DNA of 64,000 nucleotides from Bryopsis sp. KO-2023 (lineage: Eukaryota > Chlorophyta > Ulvophyceae > Bryopsidales > Bryopsidaceae), in assembly GCA_030272585.1 (NCBI GenBank), contig BSYQ01000006.1, forward strand, positions 1,947,001 through 2,011,000, given 5' to 3'. Positions 21,873 to 31,799 of this stretch are shown piece by piece (position 1 is the first letter of the stretch; each line of letters starts with the position of its first letter). The notes beneath the pieces are model-generated. The model worked only from the letters and a program-made list of their open reading frames with translations, did not search any database and was not told the origin of the DNA. Position numbers and translations under genes: made by a program.

Positions 21873-23880
21873 ACAAATAGATCAATGAAATCATTTTTGA
21901 AGTTGTATGTCCGTGTCGAAAATCTGTTTCTGTGTCCCCGCACATACACGCACTACGATTTTGTCTTCCTCTCGCCCGGAGAGAAAGAATGAAATCCTGG
22001 GATAAAAAAAAAGAACGACCATCCTTCGCAAGGCCAGACGTGTTGGTTCGATCGGGAAACGGCAGCCACGTGGCCGTGCACGGGGAACGTCCCAAAGGAA
22101 ATTTTTGAAAAGGAGTGAAGGTACGTTGCGCCGTCGAGCGGTGGTGATCGATAAGCACAGAGTCCTATCGAATTCGTGTCGATGGATCAACCTCGTCAGA
22201 ACCAGTTGCTGCGCGCGAGTGGTCATCCATTCCTGACGCCAATCGAGTAATAAGTCAAAGGAAAGAATAGAGCTTTGTTGTTCAACTGGACTGCTAGAGC
22301 TGTTACGAAGCGGACAGACGCGCGACGGAGCTGTTTGCACCTAGAGTGAAAGAAAGATATCGAAAGTGAAGAGTGTTTGGAAGCATTCGCATATTATTTG
22401 TGAAAGCACTGCACTGCCGACTGTAGGCATGATGTTTGTCCATCGAGCAAAAAATGATTCTTTCAGAATATCGAATATTTCCTCTGTGCGTGCAATATAT
22501 TTTTTATTTCCTTTGATGTCAGGTGCCTGAAAAGGCGAACCAACAGAACCGTCCAACTCGTCCTGGGAATGATGAGCTTGTTCTTCTTTGGAAAGGAGAA
22601 ATTAAAACATCGCTGGAGTCATTGATGGAAAAACAAAGGGGGACCTATTGCAATGTCATCAACATGCAAAAATAGTCAATATATATATTGATCAGAAAGG
22701 ATCTATTCAAATCCATTCTGCTCGTTACTGACAGTCCTTGACCAACAAAGCTGCAACATAGACCACAATAGCTTGATGAAACCTTTCAGTACAGTCAAAA
22801 CGACAGCTGTAAAAAAAAAACGATAGGAAGACAGAAGAAGAATAAAGAAAGCGACGAACACAAGAGTAAAAGAACTCCGGAAAGGAATGAGGTTCAAAAC
22901 TTGACAATAACAGTTGGCGGTGTTGGTGTTTCTTGTTCCACATTCTTCATACCACTTTGTAGAAAGTGTCACATGTGTGAATAAATGGGTTGTGGTAAAT
23001 ATCGAAATTTTGGATTCGAAAACTGCCGAAAACTAAAGAAAACTAACGAAGAGCACAGAAAATCAATGAAAACTCACAAAAACTAAAGTAAAAAAAATAA
23101 AATTATCACAGTTCTACGCTCTTCCACAAAACTTGGAAACTTGGCATTTCATCCATTTTCTTTTTGTTGAGGAAATACGGGGAAGGAAACTGTTCACTGA
23201 GATCCTGATTGGAATATTAAAAAAAAAAGTTCAGTGCCGTGGACGAAGGCATTTTCGCTTCAGTCTTTCCCGCCAACCATGGAAACCCCACACACGATGC
23301 TCTAAATTCAGCCTACAGCAGCAGTCGGTTTAGTTTTACGTTGAAACGTTTTAGTTTTTATGTTGCAGCTCTGTTGGTCAAGGACTGTCAGTCAAACGAG
23401 AAACAATGTTGATGATACAGGTCCGTGTGTTTGTCCATCAATGACTCCAGCGATGTTCTATTTTTCCTTTCCAAAGCAGAAAAAGCTAATGATTCTCAGG
23501 ATGATTTGCAAGGTTGTGTTGGTTCGCCTTAGGCACCTGGCATCAAAGGAAAGATAACATAAATAAAATACATCGCATGCACAGAGAAGATACTCGATAT
23601 TCAGAAGGAACATCCTTTTTTTTGCTCGGTGGCCCAACGTCATGGTCTTGGTTTCTTAAAAATCTTCGTTCATTCCAGTGGATGCATTTCTTTTCTCAAA
23701 TCGACACTGCTTGTTAAGTGCATGTTGGCTACCACCTTTCCTGATATTTAGCAAGAGTGTGCGGATATGGGGTGAAGGGAGGCTCAATATTGCACTACTG
23801 GTGGAAAAATTAGTATCTTCTTGAGAAAAGAATTAATCAAAGAGAGAGACTCGAGTCACATGCATGCAGTCGGCAGGGCA
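21873..23880. other. Unit spacer, no gene recognised
   Basis: Repeated at 38060-40170 and, diverged, at 59130-60430. Small ORFs do not keep frame in the diverged copy. The 150-bp insertion found at 38067 in unit 2 is absent here (GTTTCTGT occurs once near 21925-21932). Confidence 0.45.
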
Positions 23881-25110
23881 GTACTTTCACAAAGAAGCCA
23901 AAGATGCAGTCAACCACCAATTTAGGGGCCCCAAAACACACAAAAACACACACAAGCAACCAACAGACCAACAAACCAGCCTACAAGCATGCAAGCAAAA
24001 AAAACAGAAATTAGCATAACCCGTCTTCCCGGGTGGGAGCGTCCCCCCACCGCCTGAGACCCGGCCTCTGGGCACTTCCGTCCACGCCTTGGCGCTTCTG
24101 TCAACGTCTTCAGACGTCATGGTTTAGAGGTCGACTCGAACCCCCGCCACTTGATTAACAGAGATTCACGTTAAACCTCTGAACCAAGCGAAGGGGGACA
24201 CGAGCGATGACCTACGGCGAGTTGACACTTAAATACCCACTTCATTTGATGACTCATCGTTGTCTCAGCACCACCAGAAACTCCGCACAGACGCAACACG
24301 CGCAGGGTGTGTCGAAGTGAAAACAATGGCGTGTTTGATTCGCACGCAGATGTCTTTGTCGAAACGTCGAGAAACAAGTTGGGGAGTGCAGAGAACGTCG
24401 GGCGAACTTTAAAGTGTGTGGGTTGAGCTGGAGGATTTGGGTTTGGTGCGCACATCTCTGTCATAAAAGCACACCGCGCTGCTCTGTGAGCTCAAGGCAA
24501 TCGATCCGTCTTTCGATTTGTTTCGACTGCCCAGCATTCGTCGAGCGAGGAATTGACATGGAGCTCCTCCACTTCGGTGTTCACAGCATTTCTGCGATCG
24601 TTGAAACAACATGGGTGTTGCAGTTCTGCCTTTTTCTTTTCGTTTTTTTTTGAGAAAAAAACTGTGGCTTCTATCTATTAGTCTGTGTGCAGGAAAACGA
24701 TCGAGTGGTTTCCTTCTGGAAACCAGTCATGACTGGAAATGGTTGGACGACACATTTCAGGGTGAAACAGAGTCTGGAGGATGAATGGGCTGATCAAAAA
24801 AATTGTGGCAGCCACATCTCTGTGCACCAACATCGACAGCATCCCCCTCCACAACGTTCCACTTGTGAACCCAACAAGTAACCTCGTTTGCTTCAAGTCG
24901 AATGCGATTTCGAGTGCATGCACCAGTGGAATTATGCTGAACAGCCACTGCATCACTGATGTTGCCACTTTTTCTCTCTTTTTTTTTGATCCTGTCATGA
25001 CAGCCGCAATTTCCTTCGTTTGGATGAAAAAAAGCTCGTCGCTTCTGGGGTCCCTCAGATTATCACCCACAGAACGATTAATAAAAAAATCCCTCAATAT
25101 TTTACTCGAG
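23880..25110 (-). repeat. Inverted-repeat arm L of unit 1
   Basis: On the minus strand this matches 35000-35945 of the same unit (for example the GCGTCCCCCCACCGCC block near 24040 against 35790-35805). It also matches the diverged edge copy 17400-18815. The arms differ by indels and substitutions, so they are old compared with the tandem duplication. Confidence 0.65.
24121..24185 (-). ncRNA. 65-nt tRNA-like hairpin element (copy 2)
   Basis: Same closing stem as the copy at 18667, with GGGTTCGAGTC as the B-box-like block. Lies in arm L, opposite in orientation to copy 3 in arm R. Confidence 0.35.
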
Positions 25111-25487
25111 TTGCTGCATCTTTCTGAGTGTTCATAACTGAATGACAAGGATCCAACAAAAGTGCCGCCTTGTCAGACTCAAGACAAGTGACATGCATCC
25201 AGGTAATCCATCCCACTCACCTCAAATGAACTTGATACAGATGACATATGACAGGATGTAGTGGAATGTATTCCCAGTACCGAACAGTCATGGATGTCAT
25301 GACAACCCTTCAGAAGGCACCACCAATGAGACTGAAGCAGAGTAAAATGCGCCGTCGAATCTTTTGTTTTCTGTAGGAAATTTGTATCAAATGTGTGGCC
25401 CGTGTGCTTAAGAAGAATACTGCAAAGATCGATACCTGGCCTCCAGTAAAATTTCAGTAAAAAATTTGCCTCCAGGTGACAGAACTC

Positions 25488-25512
25488 AATCAATCAATCA
25501 ATGATTACAAAC
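25488..25512 (-). repeat. (TTGA)n tail of a retroposon
   Basis: On the minus strand TTTGTAATCA is followed by four TTGA units. Shares its TGTAATCA(TTGA)n ending with 12088 and 32757. The rest of the element is not recognisable. Confidence 0.45.
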
Positions 25513-26236
25513 TTTGCGTTCTCCCCAGCCTCTGTCTGTCGCCGTCCAGGCACGTTGAAAGAGATAATGGTGGGGTTGCGAATCGATTGCAATCAACGTT
25601 GGGTTTGTCCCGAAAATTGAAAAACATCGACAAAAATGGGTTGCACACGTGACCACGCCGCCGCTACTTCATGCCACCTTTTTTTGGGAGAAGGGGTCAG
25701 ATGGGTTCTATCTGGTAGAAACTGAGGAGGGATGTGAGGAGGGAGAAGTTGTGAGAAATAATCGTCTTGTAGCAGACTTTCTGTTTTTTTCTTACACTGT
25801 GAAAGGAAGAAAGCACTCAAAAGAAAAATTATGCTCTTGCAATTCATATTTTTTTATTATGGTGGTTAAATGAGTGATATTTGAGGTTTTTTGGCAGGAC
25901 AAGGAAGTTTCAGTGAGAGTTGTGGATACCAATTTTGAAGTCAACATTGCCAATGCCAGTGGAGGAGCTGTATCAAGTTCTGGTGCAGAAGTTGAGATGA
26001 GCAGGAGCAACTGCATTCAAAATCATGCCCGAGACTATAATGGGGCGATTTGGATAGGGGTAAGAAAAAACTTTCAGACCTTTCTGTTCCCCACCAAAGG
26101 TAGTTTTGCCTTTGTTTTTGTGTGATTCGAATGAGACTTCTTTTATGATTGCTGCGTTAAGGCTCAGGACAATCGCCGTCCATCCAATTCTGAGAAAGAT
26201 GGTGGATTGAATTTGTGTTTCACCAACATCATGATG

Positions 26237-26262
26237 TTGGGGTCCCTGATCAGGGACCCCAA
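26237..26262. repeat. Perfect 26-bp palindrome inside the PMP-like remnant
   Basis: Thirteen bases starting TTGGGGTCCC are followed at once by their exact reverse complement. The frame on its left ends in a stop soon after it, while the PMP-like frame starts inside or after it. Also present at 42528-42553. Confidence 0.8.
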
Positions 26263-26676
26263 CCGAAGGATCAAATCACGAATCTGACCTTTGTCTTCAA
26301 CAATTCTACTCTTGGGGGTGCCATTTTCGTGGAAGGCGATGCAACTTCAACCCTGTCTGGATGCACATTCTTCGCAAACCAAGCAAATCTTGGAGGGGGG
26401 GCAGTATGTGCTCAGGTATTCGAATGATTTCTCTCACAACTTGGGATGAAAATAACAAATCTCAGCAATACAACAACTACATGCGTCTGACAAGTCATCA
26501 GTCTGAGTTTTTGGAGCTTTTCTGCTATTCCTATCTCTTGTGTGCAAGTGTTCCTGCTGATGGGGTAGCTTTTGTGAAAATGCATTGCATATGTGTGCTG
26601 ATGTGTTTTCACATGTAGGTGGTTGCATTCTCGAATTGGGGGTGGCGGCGCGATCACGTGACCGGTTTGTGGGTAC

Positions 26677-26850
26677 TGTTTCAGTCCACGATGTTCCAGG
26701 AAAAAGAGTTACAGAATAAGACATACAAACAACGATACCCTGCCAAGTTATAGTTCGAACGGATCCCATACACTCGCATACACGTACCAAACGTCTATTC
26801 AATCAGTCCCCAAGACTTCCTCGGTGCATGGAACCTCGAAGTAGGAAACA
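26677..26850 (-). repeat. 3' LTR of the compact retroelement, with 11-bp extension
   Basis: Identical by eye to 30362-30524 except that the outer end carries the extra bases TGTTTCAGTCC (+ strand). The 13-mer ACTGTTTCAGTCC occurs at both edges of this LTR (26675-26687 and 26851-26863), the first sharing two bases with the target duplication. Confidence 0.75.
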
Positions 26851-26913
26851 ACTGTTTCAGTCCCACCTCGTTTCCACTAAATGCAAACTCCGAAATATAT
26901 TTATTGTTTGTTT

Positions 26914-28539
26914 TTAACCCCAGCGACTAAGAAGATCAGCCACATGATTGTCATAACTCTGAATGTGAGAAAAATGTACCTTCCTAAAACCCAAAGCATC
27001 AAAAATCTCATTAATTCCCGTAATGATGCGACAGATTCGAACATCTAGTTTTTTTCCCATATTCTGCCAATGATCAGAATCTAAAAACATTTGCATTAAT
27101 TTCACTGCTGTGAAATTATCACTAAACACGGCAATACTGTCTCCTTGTAAAATAGAAGGAGGAATTTTTTTCACTGCTTCTTGAACTGCCAATAATTCAC
27201 CATGTACAGATGAATGAAACCCTTTTAATTGATGACTACCCATCCATATAGGCCTATTCTGTTCATCAGTAAGAAGAAACCCTATTCGTTCCTTTGCAAA
27301 CCATTTTTCTGAAGCCCAATCAACATACAATCTTCGGAGTCGAGAATACTTATGTGTCCTATTCAAAACTAAAGCTGATTTGAGCAACCATTTGATATAG
27401 TGCTTCATATTGGAAATGCTGGAAGCCACATCTAAAAATTCTGATGCTTTAGGTTGCCAATGATGAATCCTTAATCTATTGAGCAACCCTCGAAGCCTTA
27501 AAACAAGTCTTTTATCTTGACTTCGAACCAATTCATTCACAGTATCATCAATAGCTTGTTCATCAATAACTGGAAAAACAGAATTATGACGGATATAATA
27601 ACCAAGAAACTCCACACTTTCACCACAGGTAACCTTTTTTGGAGAAATTTGCAATCCAAACTTCTTAGCCCGATCACAAATATATTGAAAATTCGTAATT
27701 GCTTCCTGCACTGTAGACCCGCCTGTAAGTAAATCATCTAAATAGATGACTCCATTCAGATTTTGAAACATATACCTCATACGATTCTGAAAAATCCTGG
27801 GTGCCCACGAAACACCATGGGGCATTGTTAAACGAATAAAACCACGATTTCGAACACGAAAAGCACATAACTTCTGGAGACTGGGTTCTAATAAGACTTT
27901 ATCATAAGCCTTACTAATGTCAGCAGTTATAAAATAACGCCATTGAGAAGGAATATTTTGTAAAACATCACGGATATCCAATGACCCAGGTTGTTTCTCA
28001 ACTGATGATAGACTGTTTAATCTCCTAAAGTCAATAATGGGCCTTGGCCCAGCCCGTCTGGGACACCATGTAATTTGTGCCGTATTCCAAAAAAAACGAG
28101 ATGGATCATCTTTGTCAGTTATTTCTCTGATAAAACCCTTAGAGATTTCTCCATCTAACCATGTCTCAACTTGTTCTGTAGAAAGTTTTGTATCTTCCAC
28201 TGCCTTAGGTATATAATTTGTGAACGGAATGTCTTTTACAAAATGACATTCATCAAACTTAACTGGAATATCTCGCATCTTTGTTTGATCAGGTCGGATC
28301 AAATCCCCAAATACAATGGGGTAATCATCTTGTAAGCGTTTTACTTCCAATTCCAAATCCAGTCGTCGACTGACGCCCAATCTCCACTCGGGCGAGATCA
28401 GTTTCCCACGGTTTTCCCATTCACAGAAACTCCAGCAGGGCTCTGAAATGTTGCTACTGCAAAGCTTGATGGTATTTGCACTGGAATAGTGCTCCAATTG
28501 GCAATTTGAATCCGCACATATTGTCGTGCTTTGGTCCAA
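26914..28539 (-). CDS. Reverse transcriptase and RNase H (pol) of the compact retroelement
   Basis: A 541-codon frame. RT core: ITADISKAYDKV (first catalytic Asp, about residue 200), MPHGVSWAPRIFQNRM, then YLDD at about residue 270, and FGLQISPKKV followed by VEFLGYY. The layout matches Ty3-type RTs, with His in place of the usual Phe in MPFG. RNase H follows, with HGELLAVQEAV, VFSDN and a final NHVADLLSRW. The frame overlaps the protease frame by 142 nt and is in -1 relative to it. A GGGAAAC heptamer at 28401-28407 directly precedes the protease stop, so the true protein is expected to be made by frameshift. The printed ATG is probably not used. Confidence 0.85.
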   Translation of the reverse strand: MDQSTTICADSNCQLEHYSSANTIKLCSSNISEPCWSFCEWENRGKLISPEWRLGVSRRLDLELEVKRLQDDYPIVFGDLIRPDQTKMRDIPVKFDECHFVKDIPFTNYIPKAVEDTKLSTEQVETWLDGEISKGFIREITDKDDPSRFFWNTAQITWCPRRAGPRPIIDFRRLNSLSSVEKQPGSLDIRDVLQNIPSQWRYFITADISKAYDKVLLEPSLQKLCAFRVRNRGFIRLTMPHGVSWAPRIFQNRMRYMFQNLNGVIYLDDLLTGGSTVQEAITNFQYICDRAKKFGLQISPKKVTCGESVEFLGYYIRHNSVFPVIDEQAIDDTVNELVRSQDKRLVLRLRGLLNRLRIHHWQPKASEFLDVASSISNMKHYIKWLLKSALVLNRTHKYSRLRRLYVDWASEKWFAKERIGFLLTDEQNRPIWMGSHQLKGFHSSVHGELLAVQEAVKKIPPSILQGDSIAVFSDNFTAVKLMQMFLDSDHWQNMGKKLDVRICRIITGINEIFDALGFRKVHFSHIQSYDNHVADLLSRWG

Positions 28540-29573
28540 CCCGAGCTAATATGTAAATTCGGGAGATGAGGAACAATGGCATGCAAATCCACTGGAACCG
28601 TACACATCCAAGGAGTCCATATGGTAGCAATCTTTCCCGGTCCAATAACCACATTCCTACCCAATGAAAGGAGGAAAGTTTGAGTGTCCACTTGCTTTAT
28701 CTTCAGATGCGACTTTGACACTTGAAACTCCATCTGTTTTTGCACCTTCATTGGTGCCTGAGGAATGATGGCTCCTCTTGGCAAACTGCTGGTCATACAA
28801 GCCATTTTTTTTCCAGATCCCAATGTAACCATCCTTCTATTCACATCGATGATTGCATTGAGCTTCCTGAGATCTGGAATGCCCAATAAGATATCATACC
28901 CTGGATCAGGTAATATGTGAAACTTGGATCGAACAGATTTTCCTTCAGCATCAATCCGAATTTCTGGAGTCTGTCCAAGCGTGTTGATCGACCGACCATC
29001 CGCAATGTTGATAGAAATCTTCTCACCCTCTGGCTTGCAATTCAATCGTTCCGCAAGATTTGATGATATGATGCTAACGCCCGCACCAGTATCAATCAAA
29101 GCAAAGCAATCTTGAGAAATCATGGATGATGAAGTCAATGTGATTTTTGCGCATAACACTCCATTTGAGTTCCCAGATGTGGATGCATTCATTACCCCAT
29201 TTGAATCACCAGATGCAGATGGTGTCTTCAACAAAGCCTCCTTATATGTGTCCTGCTTTGAAGACTTCTTTGGAGCTCCCATATTCCTTGGACTGTCCGT
29301 CTTCTTTGGAACTCCCACATTCCTTGGGCTATCCGATTTTTTTTCTTTAAATGGCTCAGATGTGCGAATCAAGTGCACTTGCTCCACAGGCTGATATAAT
29401 TCTTCTTCCTCCAACACATTGAACTGGTTGACGTCTTCGTCAGGAAAATGAACTGTTCGAATCGGTGTATTCCTCCCGCCACCTGTTCTCCTATTTCGGT
29501 TGGAGAATCCAGTAGACGTGTTTCTGCTCAACCATTGAATATACCCTTTGAATCTGGTATCTTTGCGACACAA
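28398..29573 (-). CDS. Retropepsin-type protease frame of the compact retroelement
   Basis: The central part reads CFALIDTGAGVSIISSNLAERL, with the DTGA catalytic motif of aspartic proteases, and later ILLGIPDLRKLNAIIDV, the flap-distal hydrophobic strand typical of retropepsins. Upstream is a Ser/Lys/Pro-rich spacer with a duplicated KKSDSPRNVG-type phrase. The frame is -1 relative to gag and overlaps it at 29528-29573. Within the overlap, AAAGGGT at 29543-29549 is in the right phase for -1 slippage. The downstream part after the protease (about 100 residues before the stop) has no recognised domain. Confidence 0.8.
   Translation of the reverse strand: MCRKDTRFKGYIQWLSRNTSTGFSNRNRRTGGGRNTPIRTVHFPDEDVNQFNVLEEEELYQPVEQVHLIRTSEPFKEKKSDSPRNVGVPKKTDSPRNMGAPKKSSKQDTYKEALLKTPSASGDSNGVMNASTSGNSNGVLCAKITLTSSSMISQDCFALIDTGAGVSIISSNLAERLNCKPEGEKISINIADGRSINTLGQTPEIRIDAEGKSVRSKFHILPDPGYDILLGIPDLRKLNAIIDVNRRMVTLGSGKKMACMTSSLPRGAIIPQAPMKVQKQMEFQVSKSHLKIKQVDTQTFLLSLGRNVVIGPGKIATIWTPWMCTVPVDLHAIVPHLPNLHISSGWTKARQYVRIQIANWSTIPVQIPSSFAVATFQSPAGVSVNGKTVGN
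28401..28407 (-). promoter_or_regulatory. Slippery heptamer, pro to pol
   Basis: GGGAAAC in X XXY YYZ phase: the protease frame reads G GGA AAC then TGA, and the -1 frame reads GGG AAA CTG into the RT. It lies right at the stop. No stem-loop was modelled downstream. Confidence 0.7.
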
Positions 29574-30346
29574 ATCACCAACATATCACTGATTGGAACC
29601 TCTCTCATTGTCTTGAACCAATCAGTAGAATTCTCCATGTCCCGTGGAAAATTCCCAAATCGAAGATTTTCATTTTCGTCACTCACAACTCCCAATTCCA
29701 TTGGATCACCAGGCACCTCCTTCTTTGGATCCTCATTTTGCTCCTGTTTCTTTTTTTCCACACTCTTGGCCAAAGACATCCAATCATTCCAATTCCGAAT
29801 TCGAGTTTCCAGAACACCCATATTGCACTCAAACTTCAGCATAGCAAAACTGTTTTGCATTTCCCTTGGAAGTTTACGGAAAAATATCTGTGCTTGACGC
29901 CGGTCGTCGGGTGCAAACGTACCAAAATCCAGAGCTTTGCCACGAAAACGAGCAACGAAATCCAACCATGATTCCGTTGTCTCTTTCTGTAAAAGTCCCA
30001 AGACAACTTCCGAATCCTGCGCGCCCTGTGCTGGCAAAAGTCGTTCCAATTCCTTTTTCAACGCACCCCACCGATGCGCATTCATATTGGCGGCAATATT
30101 CGCAACTGTAATGCCCGCAGCTGCCGAATAATACCCATCTTTAAGTGCCTGTGCGTCCTTTTCCAAAATCACTGCCACAGCTTGAAACACAGGTTTCGTT
30201 CCAGTAGCTTGTGGATCGCAGTAACTCAACAATAATTTGAGCCGTGCCGGCAATTGCGATTCCATATACTCCACATACGGAAGAAGCCATCGCTGAACCT
30301 CTTGGGTCCATTTGGTATAGACACGTCGTTTGCTTGGTTCACCCAT
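29528..30346 (-). CDS. Gag of the compact retroelement
   Basis: A 272-residue protein from the ATG 3 nt after the primer-binding site to a TGA at 29528. Residues 50-210 are helical with the pattern of retrotransposon capsids, including ESWLDFVARFRGKALDFGTF and IFFRKLPREMQNSF, which resemble the major-homology-like region of Ty3 Gags. A zinc knuckle (C-x2-C-x4-H-x4-C) was not found in either frame near the C-terminus. The 3' end overlaps the protease frame. Confidence 0.8.
   Translation of the reverse strand: MGEPSKRRVYTKWTQEVQRWLLPYVEYMESQLPARLKLLLSYCDPQATGTKPVFQAVAVILEKDAQALKDGYYSAAAGITVANIAANMNAHRWGALKKELERLLPAQGAQDSEVVLGLLQKETTESWLDFVARFRGKALDFGTFAPDDRRQAQIFFRKLPREMQNSFAMLKFECNMGVLETRIRNWNDWMSLAKSVEKKKQEQNEDPKKEVPGDPMELGVVSDENENLRFGNFPRDMENSTDWFKTMREVPISDMLVICVAKIPDSKGIFNG
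29543..29549 (-). promoter_or_regulatory. Slippery heptamer, gag to pro
   Basis: AAAGGGT in X XXY YYZ phase relative to gag (A AAG GGT); after -1 slippage the reading is AAA GGG TAT in the protease frame. It lies within the 46-nt overlap, 13 nt before the gag stop codon (counting to its first base). Confidence 0.7.
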
Positions 30347-30348
30347 TT

Positions 30349-30361
30349 GGCTCCGAAACCA
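30349..30361 (-). other. Primer-binding site of the compact retroelement
   Basis: TGGTTTCGGAGCC directly after the 5' LTR and two bases before the gag ATG. The initial TGG matches the CCA end of a tRNA. The identical 13-mer follows the 5' LTR of the chromodomain element at 48226. Confidence 0.75.
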
Positions 30362-30524
30362 ACGATGTTCCAGGAAAAAGAGTTACAGAATAAGACATAC
30401 AAACAACGATACCCTGCCAAGTTATAGTTCGAACGGATCCCATACACTCGCATACACGTACCAAACGTCTATTCAATCAGTCCCCAAGACTTCCTCGGTG
30501 CATGGAACCTCGAAGTAGGAAACA
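30362..30524 (-). repeat. 5' LTR of the compact retroelement
   Basis: 163 bp, starting TGTTTCCTAC on the minus strand and ending just before the primer-binding site. Shared part identical by eye to the 3' LTR. Confidence 0.8.
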
Positions 30525-30555
30525 GGTACCTGATCGTTGAGGGCACCGAAAGCCC

Positions 30556-30650
30556 GTGGCGGTAGTATACCCCATTGAAATTGGAATAGACGCATGATCT
30601 TTGACAGGATGGCCGTGTTGCACCTCGGGGGTTCAACCCCCAGCTGCCAC
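30556..30650 (+). ncRNA. 95-nt tRNA-like fold (unit 1)
   Basis: GTGGCGG pairs with CTGCCAC as a 7-bp closing stem; in unit 2 the 5' strand is GTGGCAG, so a G-T wobble becomes an A-T pair. Just inside the 3' strand is a T-arm-like hairpin, GGGGG-TTCAA-CCCCC. A small hairpin ATCTT/AGGAT lies in the anticodon-arm position. The retroelement sits 27 bp upstream. No T run follows. Tentative: a tRNA-derived SINE head is as likely as a functional RNA. Confidence 0.3.
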
Positions 30651-31799
30651 CTATGAATTTCCTTGCGCATTTTTTTTTTTCCTTGCCCCCACTATATTGG
30701 GCCAGGTGGTGGCTCTGGCCACAACACATGCAGTCCCAGTTCTTGGGCTCCATCCTTCCCAACTATTCTCGGAGAGAAATCGTTCCGCAATGGCTCCTCT
30801 CCCAAAGATGAGACCTTCTTCCAGCTTCCATCTTCTCAGACTTGCTGGCGAGCCTCCATGTTCTCTCTTATGACACCACCTTCAACGGAAATTTGTCAGA
30901 GATTTTTGCCTCGGGTGTATTCTCAAGCTTGAGCGATGTTTCTGTGCTCAAGCTTGAGAACAATGTTGACGGACCACATCTGGATGGAAGCGCTTCCCTC
31001 CATTCAAGTCAGAGTGGATGCTTTTGGACGAACTGCCCCCCAAAAACGTTACTCTGAAAATGCAATCAACAGCACCAGGAGTGGAGCTGTATGAAAACCC
31101 TGTCACCAGCAATGGGGTCTTGATGAGTGGCTCTTTCGTTGCGAGAGGGTTCATTCTCAGGTCTTTGCCTGGCTCGTACAATGTCACCTTCGAGTCCAAA
31201 GGAGAGTGCCAGTAACTTTTTGGTGTAGCACATGATGGTGGTAATTCGAGAGTGTGTAGCTGGGGAGGTGTCTAGGCAGAATGAAAAGCGCTGTGACATT
31301 TGTGGGGAAGATTTCTTCAGTTTTGATCCCACGGATGCCGAATGCCGTCTTTGCCCTCTTGAAGGAGCAAAATGCTCGGCCTCGACTCTTGTGCCGCTCG
31401 AGGGGCTGTGGCATGCAAACACTCGAGCAACTGAGGTCCATGCCTGCCTGGCCAAGGAAGGTTGCACCTACACAAACAGAACGGGTGCTTTGGAGGAGGC
31501 CAGCAAGAAATTGATCAATTTCGTCATGACGAAAGGGGAGACTCTCCGCTGCATAGATTCGTACCCATAATGCGAAGAGGTACCATTGGGCTGATATTTC
31601 TAACAAGCGAGTAGGTCAGGCCTTGCATGTGTTGGTACGGACCTTGTGTTTCACCTGAGTGTATAATCTATGTCACCCAATTCAGGGCTACATGGCAGTG
31701 CTATGCGGGAGCTGCCAGCTGTCACACGGGAAACTTCGATCGAATCAATGTGTGCAATGTGGGGGACAAACACCACTTCTTTTTGTTTTGACGCGGAAC

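Larger units (their letters stand above)
26677..30524 (-). mobile_element. Compact LTR retrotransposon, gag-pro-RT-RNaseH, no integrase
   Basis: A 3848-bp element on the minus strand, flanked by the 5-bp duplication GGTAC (26672-26676, 30525-30529). The empty site at 42961-42972 in unit 2 has a single GGTACC. Element ends are TGTTTC and GAAACA. LTRs: 5' LTR 30362-30524 (163 bp) and 3' LTR 26677-26850 (the same 163 bp plus 11 extra bases); they look identical over the shared part, so insertion is recent. A primer-binding site, TGGTTTCGGAGCC, lies at 30349-30361. Gag, protease and RT-RNaseH are in three frames. Only about 60 bp separate the RNase H stop from the 3' LTR region, so there is no room for an integrase or tyrosine recombinase. 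Confidence 0.9.
25898..31790 (+). pseudogene. PMP-like beta-helix and Cys-rich surface protein remnant, unit 1
   Basis: Exon-like pieces on the + strand. 25898-26059 (54 codons, CAG acceptor, GTAAG donor) reads SGGAV and CIQNHA motifs. About 26255-26415 reads FNNSTLGGAIF and GCTFFANQANLGGGAV, the FxxN/GGA repeats of the chlamydial-type PMP family. About 30860-31210 is beta-rich. 31232-31570 is a Cys-rich domain (CDICG, CRLCP, GLWHANTR, ACLAKEGC), and 31687-31790 reads GYMAVLCGSC then CVQCG. This order (PMP repeats, Cys-rich domain, then membrane part) is that of large algal surface proteins. Frames do not all join, no start or membrane part follows, and a retrotransposon of 3.85 kb sits in the middle, so it is called broken. 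Confidence 0.5.

Noticed and set aside
21891..22340. 149-codon minus-strand ORF repeated in unit 2
   Set aside because: Identity between units is only due to recent duplication; in the diverged copy at 59116-59558 the frame shifts and residues are not conserved.
23575..23600. U6-like ACAGAGAAGAT word
   Set aside because: No AGC triad, no internal stem-loop and no T run in the expected places; the diverged copy at 59960 does not keep it.
26677..30524. Tyrosine-recombinase retrotransposon (DIRS/Ngaro type)
   Set aside because: The terminal repeat order hints at split repeats, but there is no recombinase or methyltransferase frame, a 5-bp duplication is present, and the RT has Ty3-like motifs.
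30556..30650. U6 or U4 snRNA
   Set aside because: Shares short words with both but lacks ACAGAGA and the AGC triad of U6 and the stem I/II order of U4; length and ends do not fit.
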